Source: Alicyclobacillus tolerans (GTDB lineage: Bacteria; Bacillota; Bacilli; Alicyclobacillales; Alicyclobacillaceae). From it: 64,000 nucleotides of DNA. Of this stretch, positions 35,750 through 44,217 are shown piece by piece. The position numbers and the translations under genes were made by a program. Positions within the stretch are counted from its first letter, which is position 1; the number at the start of each line of letters is the position of its first letter. Under the pieces are notes generated by a model. It saw nothing but the letters and a program-made list of their open reading frames with translations. It was not told the DNA's origin and did no database searches. The DNA lies in assembly GCF_021739485.1 (NCBI RefSeq), contig NZ_JAJFNK010000015.1, forward strand, positions 46,223-110,222, in the 5' to 3' direction.

Positions 35750-35849
35750 ATCCCTTCACCTCATTTCATACTCTTCGGTTCACAAAATGGCTGCATCAAA
35801 GCTCCTGACTATCCCTCGTTGATTCGACGATGCAACGACGCCTCGCTTT

Positions 35850-36332
35850 TTAAAACGGGAGGTCGTCGTCGGAGATGTCAATCGTCTGGCTGTCGTCAGC
35901 AAACGGATCATCTTCGTAACGATGGGCCGAACGGTTGGGTTCCGGTGAGGGCCGATTGGGTGCAGGCGCACTGCCGCCTCCTGCGTAGCCCGCAGAGGGC
36001 GCAGGAGTGTTTTCTCCGCGATCGAGAAAGCGAACTGATTCCGCAACGACTTCAGCGACACGCACCTTCTGTCCTTCGCGGTTTTCGTAGCTGCGGATTT
36101 GCAATCGTCCATCGACCGCAGCAAGACGACCCTTGCGAAGGTATTGAGCGCAGAGTTCGGCTTGTTTTTGCCAAACTACAATGTTAATGAAGTCTGTTTC
36201 CCGTTCTCCGGCCTGGCTTGTCCGCATTCGGTCTACTGCCAGCGTGAACGATGCAACTGCCGTCCCGCTGTTCGTGTACCTGAGTTCTGGATCCGCCGTC
36301 AACCTGCCAATCAAAATCACCCGGTTCAACAT
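35850..36332 (-). CDS. ssb: single-stranded DNA-binding protein
   Basis: SSB, 160 residues. The OB fold (1-~105) starts MLNRVILIGRLTADPELRYT and contains FINIVVWQKQAELCAQYLRK. A disordered Gly/Pro-rich linker leads to the acidic tip ISDDDLPF, which docks SSB partners. It lies between rpsF and rpsR, as in most Firmicutes. Confidence 0.97.
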   Translation of the reverse strand: MLNRVILIGRLTADPELRYTNSGTAVASFTLAVDRMRTSQAGERETDFINIVVWQKQAELCAQYLRKGRLAAVDGRLQIRSYENREGQKVRVAEVVAESVRFLDRGENTPAPSAGYAGGGSAPAPNRPSPEPNRSAHRYEDDPFADDSQTIDISDDDLPF

Positions 36333-36352
36333 TCGTACCCCTCCAGACGAGC

Positions 36353-36640
36353 TTATTCTCCCAAGCGTACGGTCAGATAACGGATGATAGAATCGTCAAT
36401 TCTCATCACGCGTTCTAACTCTTGGGATACATTTGTGTCCGTTGAGTACTGCATGAGCACGTAGTAACCTTCGCGGATACGATCGATCTCGTATGCCAGA
36501 CGACGTTTGCCCATTTCCTGGACGTTGTCGATCTGTCCTCCGTTTGCGGTTACGAGGGATTGATATTTCGCCACCAGTTCAGCTGTCTTTTCTGACTCCA
36601 AATCCGGCTTCATGATGTACATCATTTCGTACTGGCGCAT
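36353..36640 (-). CDS. rpsF: 30S ribosomal protein S6
   Basis: S6, 95 residues, beginning MRQYEMMYIMKPDLESEKTA, with GKRRLAYEIDRIREGYYVLM and the end RYLTVRLGE. The start is ATG 36640 after a strong AAAAGGAGGTGACAGGG; an upstream frame to 36757 is spurious. It is the first gene of the rpsF-ssb-rpsR operon. Confidence 0.96.
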   Translation of the reverse strand: MRQYEMMYIMKPDLESEKTAELVAKYQSLVTANGGQIDNVQEMGKRRLAYEIDRIREGYYVLMQYSTDTNVSQELERVMRIDDSIIRYLTVRLGE

Positions 36641-36728
36641 ATCCCTGTCACCTCCTTTTGGTCTATGGCCCTGCATCTGCGTGCAGAGCAAGGGTAGGCT
36701 CGCGCTAAAAACAGCGTGCCAATGTGTT

Positions 36729-36757
36729 ATGTTAGCACATTGTGCGGACACACTCAA
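36729..36757 (-). promoter_or_regulatory. promoter of rpsF-ssb-rpsR
   Basis: On the minus strand TTGAGT (36752-36757) and TAACAT (36729-36734) are separated by exactly 17 bases. The predicted transcript would have an ~80-base leader before rpsF. I could not identify the conserved S6:S18 leader motif in it. Confidence 0.7.
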
Positions 36758-36804
36758 GGTATAAATCCAATTTTATTCGTCAAGTTAAAAGCAATTTGCT
36801 GAAA

Positions 36805-37905
36805 CTAGACGTTAAAGCGGAAGTGCATGACGTCTCCATCCTGGACCACGTACTCCTTGCCTTCGAGGCGGAGTTTTCCACTGTCGCGCGCCGCGGCATA
36901 CGAGCCTGCGCCGATTAAATCGTCATAGCCAACCACTTCCGCGCGAATAAACCCTCGTTCGAAATCCGTATGAATGACGGCTGCGGCCTGCGGAGCCTTG
37001 GTTCCACGCTGAATCGTCCACGCCCGGACTTCCGGTTCGCCTGCCGTAAAGTAAGTAATAAGCCCAAGCAAATCGTAAGCGGACCGAATGAGCCGGTCCA
37101 ATCCGGACTCAGAGAGTCCCAGGTCTGTCAAAAAGGCCGCTTTGTCCTCCCCGTCGAGTTCCGCGATTTCGGCCTCGAGCTGCGCGCAAACCGGTACGAC
37201 TTGGGCGTTTTCGGTTCTTGCCCTCTCCATGACTTTTTGGACACCAGGGTTTGCAAACGGATCCGAAATTTCATCTTCGCCGACGTTGGCAGCGTACAAG
37301 ATGGGTTTCGCGGTGAGCAAAGGCAAGTCGCGCAGTACGGCCTTCTCCTCATCGGAAAGTTCCACCAGACGTGCAGGTTGACCATCCGACAGCGCCTGCT
37401 CAAGCCGGGACAGCGCCTCAACTTCAATGGCGTATTTCTTATCGCCCGACTTCAGGTTCTTCTTGGACTTGTCCAGGCGCTTTTGCACGGATTCCAAATC
37501 GGCAAGTGCGAGTTCCAGTTCGATGACTTCTATATCGCGAATCGGGTCTACAGAACCCGAGACATGCGTGACATCTCCATTCTCAAAGCAGCGGACGACG
37601 TGGACTATGGCGTCCACTTCGCGGATGTGCCCCAAAAACTTGTTGCCTAACCCTTCTCCTTGACTCGCACCCGCTACGAGACCCGCGATATCGACAAATT
37701 CAAAAGCAGTGGGTACAATTCGCTTCGGATGCACAATGCGAGCTAGCTCATCCAGCCGATGGTCTGGGACTTCGACCACCCCGACGTTTGGGTCGATCGT
37801 GCAAAATGGATAGTTAGCGGCCTCGGCCCCTGCTTTAGTAATGGCGTTGAACAAAGTGGACTTACCTACGTTCGGAAGCCCGACGATTCCGGCCTGCAAT
37901 GGCAT
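36805..37905 (-). CDS. ychF: ribosome-binding ATPase YchF
   Basis: YchF/OLA1, 366 residues (family-typical length), an Obg-related P-loop protein that prefers ATP and is linked to translation and oxidative-stress response. G1 is GIVGLPNVGKSTLF (6-19), the G3 region is FVDIAGLVAGASQGEGLGN, then HVVRCFENGDVTHVSGSVDP, and the C-terminal TGS-like domain has TYFTAGEPEVRAWTI and DFERGFIRAEVVGYDDL. The start is ATG 37905 after GAAAGAGGTG; an upstream frame to 38022 is spurious. Confidence 0.96.
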   Translation of the reverse strand: MPLQAGIVGLPNVGKSTLFNAITKAGAEAANYPFCTIDPNVGVVEVPDHRLDELARIVHPKRIVPTAFEFVDIAGLVAGASQGEGLGNKFLGHIREVDAIVHVVRCFENGDVTHVSGSVDPIRDIEVIELELALADLESVQKRLDKSKKNLKSGDKKYAIEVEALSRLEQALSDGQPARLVELSDEEKAVLRDLPLLTAKPILYAANVGEDEISDPFANPGVQKVMERARTENAQVVPVCAQLEAEIAELDGEDKAAFLTDLGLSESGLDRLIRSAYDLLGLITYFTAGEPEVRAWTIQRGTKAPQAAAVIHTDFERGFIRAEVVGYDDLIGAGSYAAARDSGKLRLEGKEYVVQDGDVMHFRFNV

Positions 37906-38126
37906 TTTTGGCACCTCTTTCGTAAGGCTTGCTTGACTCATTATAGTGAATCCCCTGTACCAAAACAATGATGTCCGGTAAGGAAATTCAAGCAATTGAA
38001 AGAACGGCGGACAAGGTTGCATTTTGTCGCCGCAAACTCGCCTGGGTTCATGTCCGCATCAAAAAAATTATGATGGATAATTTGCGGAAGGTGTGCCAAA
38101 CTATAGTTGGCAAGGAGGTGGGAAAA

Positions 38127-38237
38127 GTGCTGAAACGATTGATGCGAAAATTAAGAGTTCGCAAGTTGGCACCCAAAGCGCTAGCGGTAGAAATGGTTCC
38201 CAACTCGTCGAAACGGCGTCACAACGTTTGTGCGTAG
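38127..38237 (+). CDS. basic 36-residue peptide
   Basis: A tiny gene starting at GTG 38127, 6 bases after a strong AAGGAGGTG. The product begins MLKRLMRKLRVRKLAPKALA and has 11 Lys/Arg among 36 residues, a possible amphipathic basic helix. A strong terminator follows 30 bases after the stop. Just upstream, GCCAAACTATAGTTGGC is a near-palindrome around a TATAGT that could be a regulated -10. It faces the flanking minus-strand genes. I do not recognise the family. Confidence 0.6.
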   Translation: MLKRLMRKLRVRKLAPKALAVEMVPNSSKRRHNVCA

Positions 38238-38267
38238 GTTGTAAAAACTCATGAACTTGTGTTCATA

Positions 38268-38290
38268 AAGCCCTCTATGAGGGCTTTTTT
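38268..38290 (+). terminator. rho-independent terminator of the 36-residue peptide gene
   Basis: AAGCCCTC (38268-38275) and GAGGGCTT (38279-38286) form a perfect 8-bp stem with a TAT loop, followed by an uninterrupted T-run to 38290. It could also serve the DUF951 gene from the other strand, where A-rich sequence becomes T-rich. Confidence 0.88.
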
Positions 38291-38347
38291 AATGCCCTTA
38301 TCCAGTGGTCTTGAGGTCTTAAAATCCCCGAGGCCTGCTTGAAGTGC

Positions 38348-38566
38348 CTACGGCTTTTCAAGACCTTCTTCCCGAGGCGGTGACGGCACTAAAATTTTGC
38401 GCACAATCCGGTCAAACCGCGCCCTTGGAATGAGCACGCTGTGTCCGCACTGCTGACACTTGACCCGGATATCCATGCCTAAACGGATGACCTCCCACTG
38501 GTTCGCTCCGCAGGCGTGCGGTTTTTTTAAAAGCACGATATCTCCGAGGCCATAGCTGACAGGCAA
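38348..38566 (-). CDS. DUF951 zinc-ribbon-like protein
   Basis: A 72-residue protein of the DUF951 (YyzM) family. GDIVLLKKPHACGANQWEVI, MDIRVKCQQCGHSVLIPRA and the basic FDRIVRKIL match the family. Cys19, Cys37 and Cys40 could hold zinc. Function is unknown; it is conserved next to ychF and parB in Bacilli. The start is TTG 38564-38566 after AAGGAGAATG. Confidence 0.88.
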   Translation of the reverse strand: MPVSYGLGDIVLLKKPHACGANQWEVIRLGMDIRVKCQQCGHSVLIPRARFDRIVRKILVPSPPREEGLEKP

Positions 38567-38709
38567 GAGGCATTCTCCTTTTCATTCAAGTGCAATCCAA
38601 CTACCATTCAAGCATAACCCGAATATCATTCAACCACAGCCTATGACAATGCAAACCCACAGCTTGTGCGGCGACAAGCGACATCCGATTCAGAGCGGCC
38701 CCTGTCCAC

Positions 38710-39597
38710 TTACGAAGACTTCTGCGGACCCTGGACCGAGTCGCCGTTCCACCCCAGCAGGGATTGCGCTGAAGGAAACGGGATATCCGCTTCGTCAAAC
38801 GCGCGCTTGATTCTCTGCTGAGCCACGCGTTGAACCCCGAAGTTCTGCCCTGGGCGGCACTCAGCTGTGGCCCGCAGCACTACGTCAGTCGTCCTCATGG
38901 TCTGAACGCCGAGGATGGACACTTCCCCAACGATGTTTTCATTCTCGGACTGCAACCCATCCATCACTTTTCGCATCAATTCGACCGCCAATTCCAAGTC
39001 GGCGCCGTAGCTGACGCTGACATCCACGACCGCGATCGAGTTGTGGCGCGAGTAGTTGGTGACTTGTTGAACTTGGCCGTTCGGAATGATTTCAACCTCT
39101 CCGGTCCATGCCTGGATGCGCGTCAATCGGAGTCCAATCGAAATGACCGTCCCCGTAAAACCGTTGATTTTAACCGTATCTCCGACACCGTATTGGTCTT
39201 CAAACAAAATGAAAAAACCAGTCAGCACGTCTTTAATCAAGCTCTGGGCCCCAAAGCCAAGAGCGACCCCGACGATTCCAGCTCCGGCGAGCAGTCCGCT
39301 GATTTTGATGCCGAGGGTGTCAATCACCATAATCCCATATATGAAATAGACTGTATAGCGAATGACGTTGTCAGTTAACTCCTCCATCGTGGCCCGCTTG
39401 CGGGTTTCGATTTTTCCGCCGGACAGGCGGAACAGCCGTCGGATGAGGCGGGTCAAGACCCGGATGAAAATGCGTGCACCAATGAACATCAACAATATCT
39501 GCAAAGCCACGCCGCCCATGGTTTCTAGGGAGGGGAGTTTTAATGCGGTGCTGCCTGAACCGAGAATGAGCGGGCTTGTCCAAAACGAGTGATTCAT
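38710..39597 (-). CDS. MscS-family mechanosensitive channel
   Basis: A 295-residue small-conductance channel that releases solutes during osmotic downshock. Three N-terminal membrane helices end in the pore helix AGAGIVGVALGFGAQSLIKD. The beta domain has FEDQYGVGDTVKINGFTGTV, RLTRIQAWTGEVEIIPNGQV and TNYSR, and the C-terminal alpha/beta domain follows. Length and order match Bacillus YkuT/YyaE-like proteins. Confidence 0.93.
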   Translation of the reverse strand: MNHSFWTSPLILGSGSTALKLPSLETMGGVALQILLMFIGARIFIRVLTRLIRRLFRLSGGKIETRKRATMEELTDNVIRYTVYFIYGIMVIDTLGIKISGLLAGAGIVGVALGFGAQSLIKDVLTGFFILFEDQYGVGDTVKINGFTGTVISIGLRLTRIQAWTGEVEIIPNGQVQQVTNYSRHNSIAVVDVSVSYGADLELAVELMRKVMDGLQSENENIVGEVSILGVQTMRTTDVVLRATAECRPGQNFGVQRVAQQRIKRAFDEADIPFPSAQSLLGWNGDSVQGPQKSS

Positions 39598-39707
39598 CTG
39601 GGATCCCTTCCTGGATGCTGTGTGTAACCCTACTATACCACAGAGATTCGGAAGGGTCTGAAGGGGTCAACCGTGCGACCGTCCCCCACTTCCGGCGCCC
39701 GCCGCAT

Positions 39708-40304
39708 CTACCAACCGTATCGTTGAACCGCGTTGAGAACGTACGCGATCCAGTGCAAGCCAAGCGAATGGGCGGCCGGTGCAGAAAGTCCAGAAAAATC
39801 CTGCAGCCACGCCAGGTTCCCGATAAACACGCCGGTCAGTACAACCAGGTACGCGCCGCTGGCGATGGCCAGCAGGGGCGAAAAGATGGCAGGCGTTTTA
39901 CCAAACTGGCGCTCAGGGCGGTCCCATAATGCATCCGTTAGTTTTGACACGACGTGAAATAACACAAATACGGCTGCAGTAATAAACAAGAACACGAGGG
40001 TGCGCACAATGTGCACTGTAATCCACTGCACGTGCGAACTCGCCATGGTAGAGGCAGGTTCCGGGGGAATCATTCCAGCCAGCGCAGACACGGCTTCAGC
40101 GCGGTTCGAAATGTGGCTTTCGACCCACTTAAACACCGGGCTGGGAGGAGCGACAAAGGTGTCCGCAATCCATTTGGACAGCGTCTGCGAAACGTATCCG
40201 GTCGTAAACAGTGCAGCCGTGTAAATCATCGCCTGGTTCAAGCCGCGAATGCCGATTAAAAAGCTGCACCACACCAGTTCAGCGAAGAAGAAAATATCCA
40301 GCAC
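39708..40304 (-). CDS. CvpA-like membrane protein
   Basis: A 198-residue membrane protein with four hydrophobic segments (from LDIFFFAELVWCSFLIGIRG, YTAALFTTGYVSQTLSKWI, IVRTLVFLFITAAVFVLFHV and LLAIASGAYLVVLTGVFIGN). The arrangement and the 'RG.N...Y.AALF.TGYV' stretch fit CvpA/colicin-V-production-like proteins. The start is GTG 40304 after AAAGGA; a longer frame to 40511 overlaps yyaC and its promoter region. It lies back-to-back with yyaC. Confidence 0.75.
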   Translation of the reverse strand: MLDIFFFAELVWCSFLIGIRGLNQAMIYTAALFTTGYVSQTLSKWIADTFVAPPSPVFKWVESHISNRAEAVSALAGMIPPEPASTMASSHVQWITVHIVRTLVFLFITAAVFVLFHVVSKLTDALWDRPERQFGKTPAIFSPLLAIASGAYLVVLTGVFIGNLAWLQDFSGLSAPAAHSLGLHWIAYVLNAVQRYGW

Positions 40305-40405
40305 GTTCGCCAGTCCTTTCTGTGTCGGGATAAAGCGGGATGGACAGGTATAGTTGATGGTACGCAAACGTATACTGGAAATATTCCGATGTAGGAGGAT
40401 TCCCG

Positions 40406-41029
40406 GTGCGTGAAGATGACCAAAAGCAGGATTTAACCCAGCCAACGCAGTCCTTGTCCTTGCGCGTTTCTTTCGACGAGGAGAATTCAGTACGCGAATT
40501 GGCCGAGGCATTCGACCTCATTTTCGACGAAGCTGGAAACAAACCGATAGCCATTGTTTGCGTCGGAACAGACCGTTCTACCGGGGACGCCTTTGGACCT
40601 ATCATCGGGACCAAGCTCAAAGCAGCCGTCAATTTCCGCGGAGTCAATGTCTATGGAACGCTGGACGAACCGGTTCATGCGGTGAACTTAGCGCAAACGC
40701 TGGAGCAACTGCATCAGAGCCATCGTGAACCGCCGTTTATCTTTGCCATTGACGCCTGTCTCGGAAAATTTGAGCACGTCGGACACATTATCGTAGAACG
40801 GGGACCTTTGCATCCTGGAGCAGGTGTCAAAAAATCACTTCCCGAGTTCGGAGAATTTACGGTCACGGGCGTCGTGAACGTCTCCGGCTTCATGGAGTAC
40901 TTTGTGTTGCAGAACACTAGACTTGGGATTGTGATGCGGATGACGGATGTGGTCGTGGAAGCGCTCAAGAACAGCTTGACTCGGTGGAAGCTGAGATCGG
41001 AAATGGCAGGTTTGGCGAACCGGGCCTGA
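40406..41029 (+). CDS. yyaC: YyaC-family sporulation protein (GPR-protease fold)
   Basis: A 207-residue protein of the YyaC family, related in fold to the germination protease GPR and expressed in the forespore in Bacillus. IAIVCVGTDRSTGDAFGPII, YGTLDEPVHAVNLAQTLE, FIFAIDACLGKFEHVGHIIV, PLHPGAGVKKSLPEFGEFTV and FVLQNTRLGIVMRM are family blocks. The start is GTG 40406 after GTAGGAGGATTCCC. It ends one base before the convergent lipid kinase gene. Confidence 0.93.
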   Translation: MREDDQKQDLTQPTQSLSLRVSFDEENSVRELAEAFDLIFDEAGNKPIAIVCVGTDRSTGDAFGPIIGTKLKAAVNFRGVNVYGTLDEPVHAVNLAQTLEQLHQSHREPPFIFAIDACLGKFEHVGHIIVERGPLHPGAGVKKSLPEFGEFTVTGVVNVSGFMEYFVLQNTRLGIVMRMTDVVVEALKNSLTRWKLRSEMAGLANRA

Positions 41030-41030
41030 C

Positions 41031-41969
41031 TTAAGGCAGACGGTTGCGCACGAAGGTTCTGGGCACGACAAGCTTCAGCCGTTTGGGCTGGATTTGAATG
41101 TCGAGCTCGCGTTCAACGTGGACAGGCTCGCCGTCGAATTCCCCGTAGTCCAGCTCACGGTTGAGACGGATGCTCACCCGAGCGACCCGCCGCAAATGGA
41201 CGTGGGAGTTCAATATATGAGAACCTCGATAGATACTGGGAAACACGCGAAGCAATTGCAGTTTATTTAAACCAGAGACAATACACAGGTCGACTTCGCC
41301 ATCCAATGGGGTGGCCTGCGGAACCACTTGCATTCCTCCCCCAAAGCTGGGTCCATTGCCGATGGCGACCAAACTCACATTGTCAAACCTCTCTTCTCTA
41401 TCTGCCTTGGCGACGACAGCGGAAAAGGTTTTGAAATTCCCCAGTACAATGGGTAAAGACACCGCGTAGCCCAGTGGTCCTAACCGCTTTAGACGCGGAT
41501 GGCCTTCGATGAAATGGACCACGCTCGCGTCCAACCCAAATCCACCGGCGTTGACAAGGACTTGTCCGTTGACAGAAACGACGTCGACTTCCTGAGTCGA
41601 GCCGTTCAGCACCTCGTCGAACGCCGTCAGTGGTTCCTTGCTCAGACCAAAAAAATTTGCAAAATCATTGCCTGTACCTGTTGGAACGACGCCCAAAGCG
41701 CATCCCGATTGAAGCGCCAAAACGGCGCTGTGGTGCACAGAACCGTCTCCACCTATAGCTACCAAGATGTCGTCCGCTAGCAGCGGAGATAGCAGCGGAA
41801 AAGGCGCAGGTTGGTTTTTGCCCACAAAGGTATGGGTATAAGAGAAGGTTTGGTCTGTGTTTTCGACAGCTTGTTGGAGTCTTGGAAGCTGTGCGGAGAT
41901 CTGTTCCCATGCCTTTAAAGCTTTGCCGCGCCCCGCCAGGGGGTTCACGAGAAAGTGAAGTCGTCTCAT
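41031..41969 (-). CDS. diacylglycerol/sphingosine-type lipid kinase (YegS/DgkB family)
   Basis: A 312-residue ATP-dependent lipid kinase. FLVNPLAGRGKALKAWEQIS, IGGDGSVHHSAVLAL (GGDGT-type nucleotide loop), VPTGTGNDFANFFGL and GPSFGGGMQVVPQATPLDG with DGEVDLCIVS are characteristic. It probably phosphorylates diacylglycerol for phospholipid recycling; the exact lipid is inferred. Its ATG overlaps the DUF4446 stop by 4 bases (ATGA). Confidence 0.9.
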   Translation of the reverse strand: MRRLHFLVNPLAGRGKALKAWEQISAQLPRLQQAVENTDQTFSYTHTFVGKNQPAPFPLLSPLLADDILVAIGGDGSVHHSAVLALQSGCALGVVPTGTGNDFANFFGLSKEPLTAFDEVLNGSTQEVDVVSVNGQVLVNAGGFGLDASVVHFIEGHPRLKRLGPLGYAVSLPIVLGNFKTFSAVVAKADREERFDNVSLVAIGNGPSFGGGMQVVPQATPLDGEVDLCIVSGLNKLQLLRVFPSIYRGSHILNSHVHLRRVARVSIRLNRELDYGEFDGEPVHVERELDIQIQPKRLKLVVPRTFVRNRLP

Positions 41970-42484
41970 ACGTGTACCGGTTTTCGCCGTCCTTCGCCGC
42001 TTTTCTGAAAAGACCTCCCAATGACTTCTTGCTCCTCATCGGTTAAGGCGTAACTCGAATTCCCATGGACAACCGGTTTGGCGTACGTTCTCGATTCGTC
42101 CCGGCCGTAGATGGAAGACAGGACAACGCCGTTTTGCTCCTCATCGAGCAAAGCAACAGAGAAACTCAGGTCGCTTCCAAGCTCGTGGAAGGCGTTGTAA
42201 CGCAAAACCTTAGCCGTCGCAATCTTGGTTTTCACAGCTTCCTGCAAACGGGACACTTCTTCTTCAGCGGCGGCAAGTTGCTGCCGCAAGTCAGCAACAG
42301 CATCGAGGGTGCGGGCGTACACTTCTTCAAGATCAGCTGTGGAGTGAATTCCTTTCCACTTCTTGAACTTCTTCTTGAGTGAAGAAGTCGAACTTAGCGC
42401 AACGAACGCCAGAATTAGACTTACTAATGAAATGACCCCGGCTGCAATGAAGCCGATGGTTGTGTACTGTGCAGATAGCACCAT
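41966..42484 (-). CDS. DUF4446 membrane-anchored protein
   Basis: A 172-residue protein with one N-terminal helix (about 8-32), a short coiled coil (about 45-85) and a DUF4446 domain: VLRYNAFHELGSDLSFSVAL, NGVVLSSIYGRDESRTYAKP and NSSYALTDEEQEVIGRS. Function is unknown; it is usually beside parAB in Firmicutes, as here. It is translationally coupled to the lipid kinase. Confidence 0.9.
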   Translation of the reverse strand: MVLSAQYTTIGFIAAGVISLVSLILAFVALSSTSSLKKKFKKWKGIHSTADLEEVYARTLDAVADLRQQLAAAEEEVSRLQEAVKTKIATAKVLRYNAFHELGSDLSFSVALLDEEQNGVVLSSIYGRDESRTYAKPVVHGNSSYALTDEEQEVIGRSFQKSGEGRRKPVHV

Positions 42485-42624
42485 AGAATCTCTCTCCCGT
42501 TTGTCAGGTTTTCACCCGTTGCTTGCTCTCATAGTATGGCTTCGCGGCCGAAGACTTAGCTATCCAAAATCAGGCGGCTGATGAACCACCTTTAGATGGA
42601 CTTATTGCATTTAGTTGATTGTAC

Positions 42625-43338
42625 TTAGTGCATCAGATGGCTCCACAACCCGGCTACAAGAGGAAAACCCCACTTCAACACCATAGCGACGAACATCCCT
42701 GGCAACAAATTGCCCACCGGTATTTTTTTAATACCAATCAAGTTCATCCCGATTCCGACAATCAAGAGCCCGCCCGACGCCGTCATCACCGCGATCACGT
42801 CTGTTGCGTTCAAAGCGCTGCCCACAAAGTACGAAAGTGTCGCAATGGCTCCCTCATACACGAACACGACAATCGAAGACAAGATGACGCCAATGCCCAG
42901 CGTCGACGTAAAGATGATGGAAGAAAAAAAGTCTAGGGTCGATTTTGCATACAAAGTCGTGTTGTTACCCGCAGCGCCGCTTTGAATGGCTCCAACGATG
43001 GCCATAGACCCCACGCAAAACAGCAAACTCGATGCGACAAACGCTTCGGCGACCCGGCCGCCTGAGTTGCGTACACGGTTTTCGACGGCTTGTCCAAAGC
43101 GAAGCAACCAGCGTTCGATGTTGATCCATTCGCCGATGACCGCACCCAGAACCATACTGAGAATAATGATGAACACGTCTTTGCTGTCCGAGAGGGCCAT
43201 TTGCAGGCCAATCAGTATAACGGTCAATCCCAGTCCCTGCATCATCGTGGTCTGAAACCGGTCTGAAATGCGAGGAATCATCAAGCCAATGACAGACCCT
43301 ACGATGACGGCCGCTGCGTTCACTATGGTGCCGAACAA
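42625..43338 (-). CDS. DUF554 membrane protein
   Basis: A 237-residue membrane protein of the DUF554 (YdfK/YqgA) family: FGTIVNAAAVIVGSVIGLM, GLGLTVILIGLQMAL, LGAVIGEWINIERWL, LLFCVGSMAIVGAIQSGA and GIGMNLIGIKKIPVGNLLPG. Transport of small molecules is assumed in the family but not shown. TTG 43338 is 7 bases after AAGGGG; GTG 43344 is in frame but only 1 base from it. It follows parB by 9 bases and probably shares its transcript. Confidence 0.88.
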   Translation of the reverse strand: MFGTIVNAAAVIVGSVIGLMIPRISDRFQTTMMQGLGLTVILIGLQMALSDSKDVFIIILSMVLGAVIGEWINIERWLLRFGQAVENRVRNSGGRVAEAFVASSLLFCVGSMAIVGAIQSGAAGNNTTLYAKSTLDFFSSIIFTSTLGIGVILSSIVVFVYEGAIATLSYFVGSALNATDVIAVMTASGGLLIVGIGMNLIGIKKIPVGNLLPGMFVAMVLKWGFPLVAGLWSHLMH

Positions 43339-43347
43339 AAACACCCC

Positions 43348-44217
43348 TTACACACCGCCTTCGCTGGTTCTCTCCGCGAACAGGTTTAAAATGCGGTCAA
43401 GGTCTTCTTGGGAAAAGTATTCGATCTCGATTTTCCCCCGCTTTTTCCCGGGGTGGATTTGGACTCTTGTGCCGAGGTACGTCCGGAACTGCTCTTCGTA
43501 ACGACGAAACTCAGGTGCCTTGACTTTCTTTTTCGTTTCACGTGAAACATGACCTGGAGGGTGATAAACCAATGCCTCCACTTTCCGCACACTCAAATCT
43601 TCTTTAACGACTTTGTTCGCAATTTCAATTTGCTTTTCCTTATCGTCTAAAGCCAGCAGTGCCCGGGCATGCCCCATCGACAATGTTCCACGTGAAACTA
43701 AGGAGCGTACGTGATCCGGGAGTTGCAATAGGCGAAGCATATTCGCGACGTGACTCCTGCTTTGACCAACCCGGTGAGCCAACTGCTCTTGGGTCATATT
43801 GCACTTTTCGATGAGGTTCATATAGGCTTCGGCGATCTCGATCGCGTTTAAGTCTTCTCGCTGCAGGTTTTCAATGACTGCGATTTCCATCAGCTGAACG
43901 TCGGAAAAATCCCGGACCACAACTGGCACTGTGTCGAGACCGACCATGCCGGCTGCGCGAAAACGCCGCTCGCCAGCTACAATGTCGTAGCCGCGTACGC
44001 TGCTTTTTCTCACAATGAGTGGCTGGATAATGCCGTGCTCCCGGATCGATTCGGCCAGTTCGGATAGTTTCTCTTCATTAAAATCACGCCGGGGCTGGTA
44101 TGGATTTGGGCGCAATTCGCGGATATCCACCGAAGTGACCGCATCTGAGTCAGAGACGTTCAATTGAGGAATCAAAGCCTCAAGCCCTTTCCCCAACCCT
44201 TTTTTATTCAACGCCAA
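43348..44217 (-). CDS. parB: chromosome partitioning protein ParB/Spo0J
   Basis: A 289-residue CTPase that loads at parS, spreads along the origin region and recruits SMC. It has the N-terminal ParA-stimulating MALNKKGLGKGLEALIP, the CTP-binding boxes NPYQPRRDFNEEKLSELAES and GERRFRAAGMVG, ENLQREDLNAIEIAEAY, an HTH (LAHRVGQSRSHVANMLRLLQ) and a C-terminal dimer domain. The start is TTG 44215-44217, overlapping the parA stop by 14 bases. Two parS sites lie inside the gene. Confidence 0.97.
   Translation of the reverse strand: MALNKKGLGKGLEALIPQLNVSDSDAVTSVDIRELRPNPYQPRRDFNEEKLSELAESIREHGIIQPLIVRKSSVRGYDIVAGERRFRAAGMVGLDTVPVVVRDFSDVQLMEIAVIENLQREDLNAIEIAEAYMNLIEKCNMTQEQLAHRVGQSRSHVANMLRLLQLPDHVRSLVSRGTLSMGHARALLALDDKEKQIEIANKVVKEDLSVRKVEALVYHPPGHVSRETKKKVKAPEFRRYEEQFRTYLGTRVQIHPGKKRGKIEIEYFSQEDLDRILNLFAERTSEGGV
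43534..43549. other. parS site 1
   Basis: CGTTTCACGTGAAACA matches the parS consensus TGTTNCACGTGAAACA at 15 of 16 positions. It lies inside parB, as in Bacillus. Confidence 0.9.
43684..43699. other. parS site 2
   Basis: TGTTCCACGTGAAACT matches TGTTNCACGTGAAACA at 15 of 16 positions. It is 150 bases from the first site, also inside parB. ParB binding would nucleate here, about 10 kb from dnaA. Confidence 0.88.
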
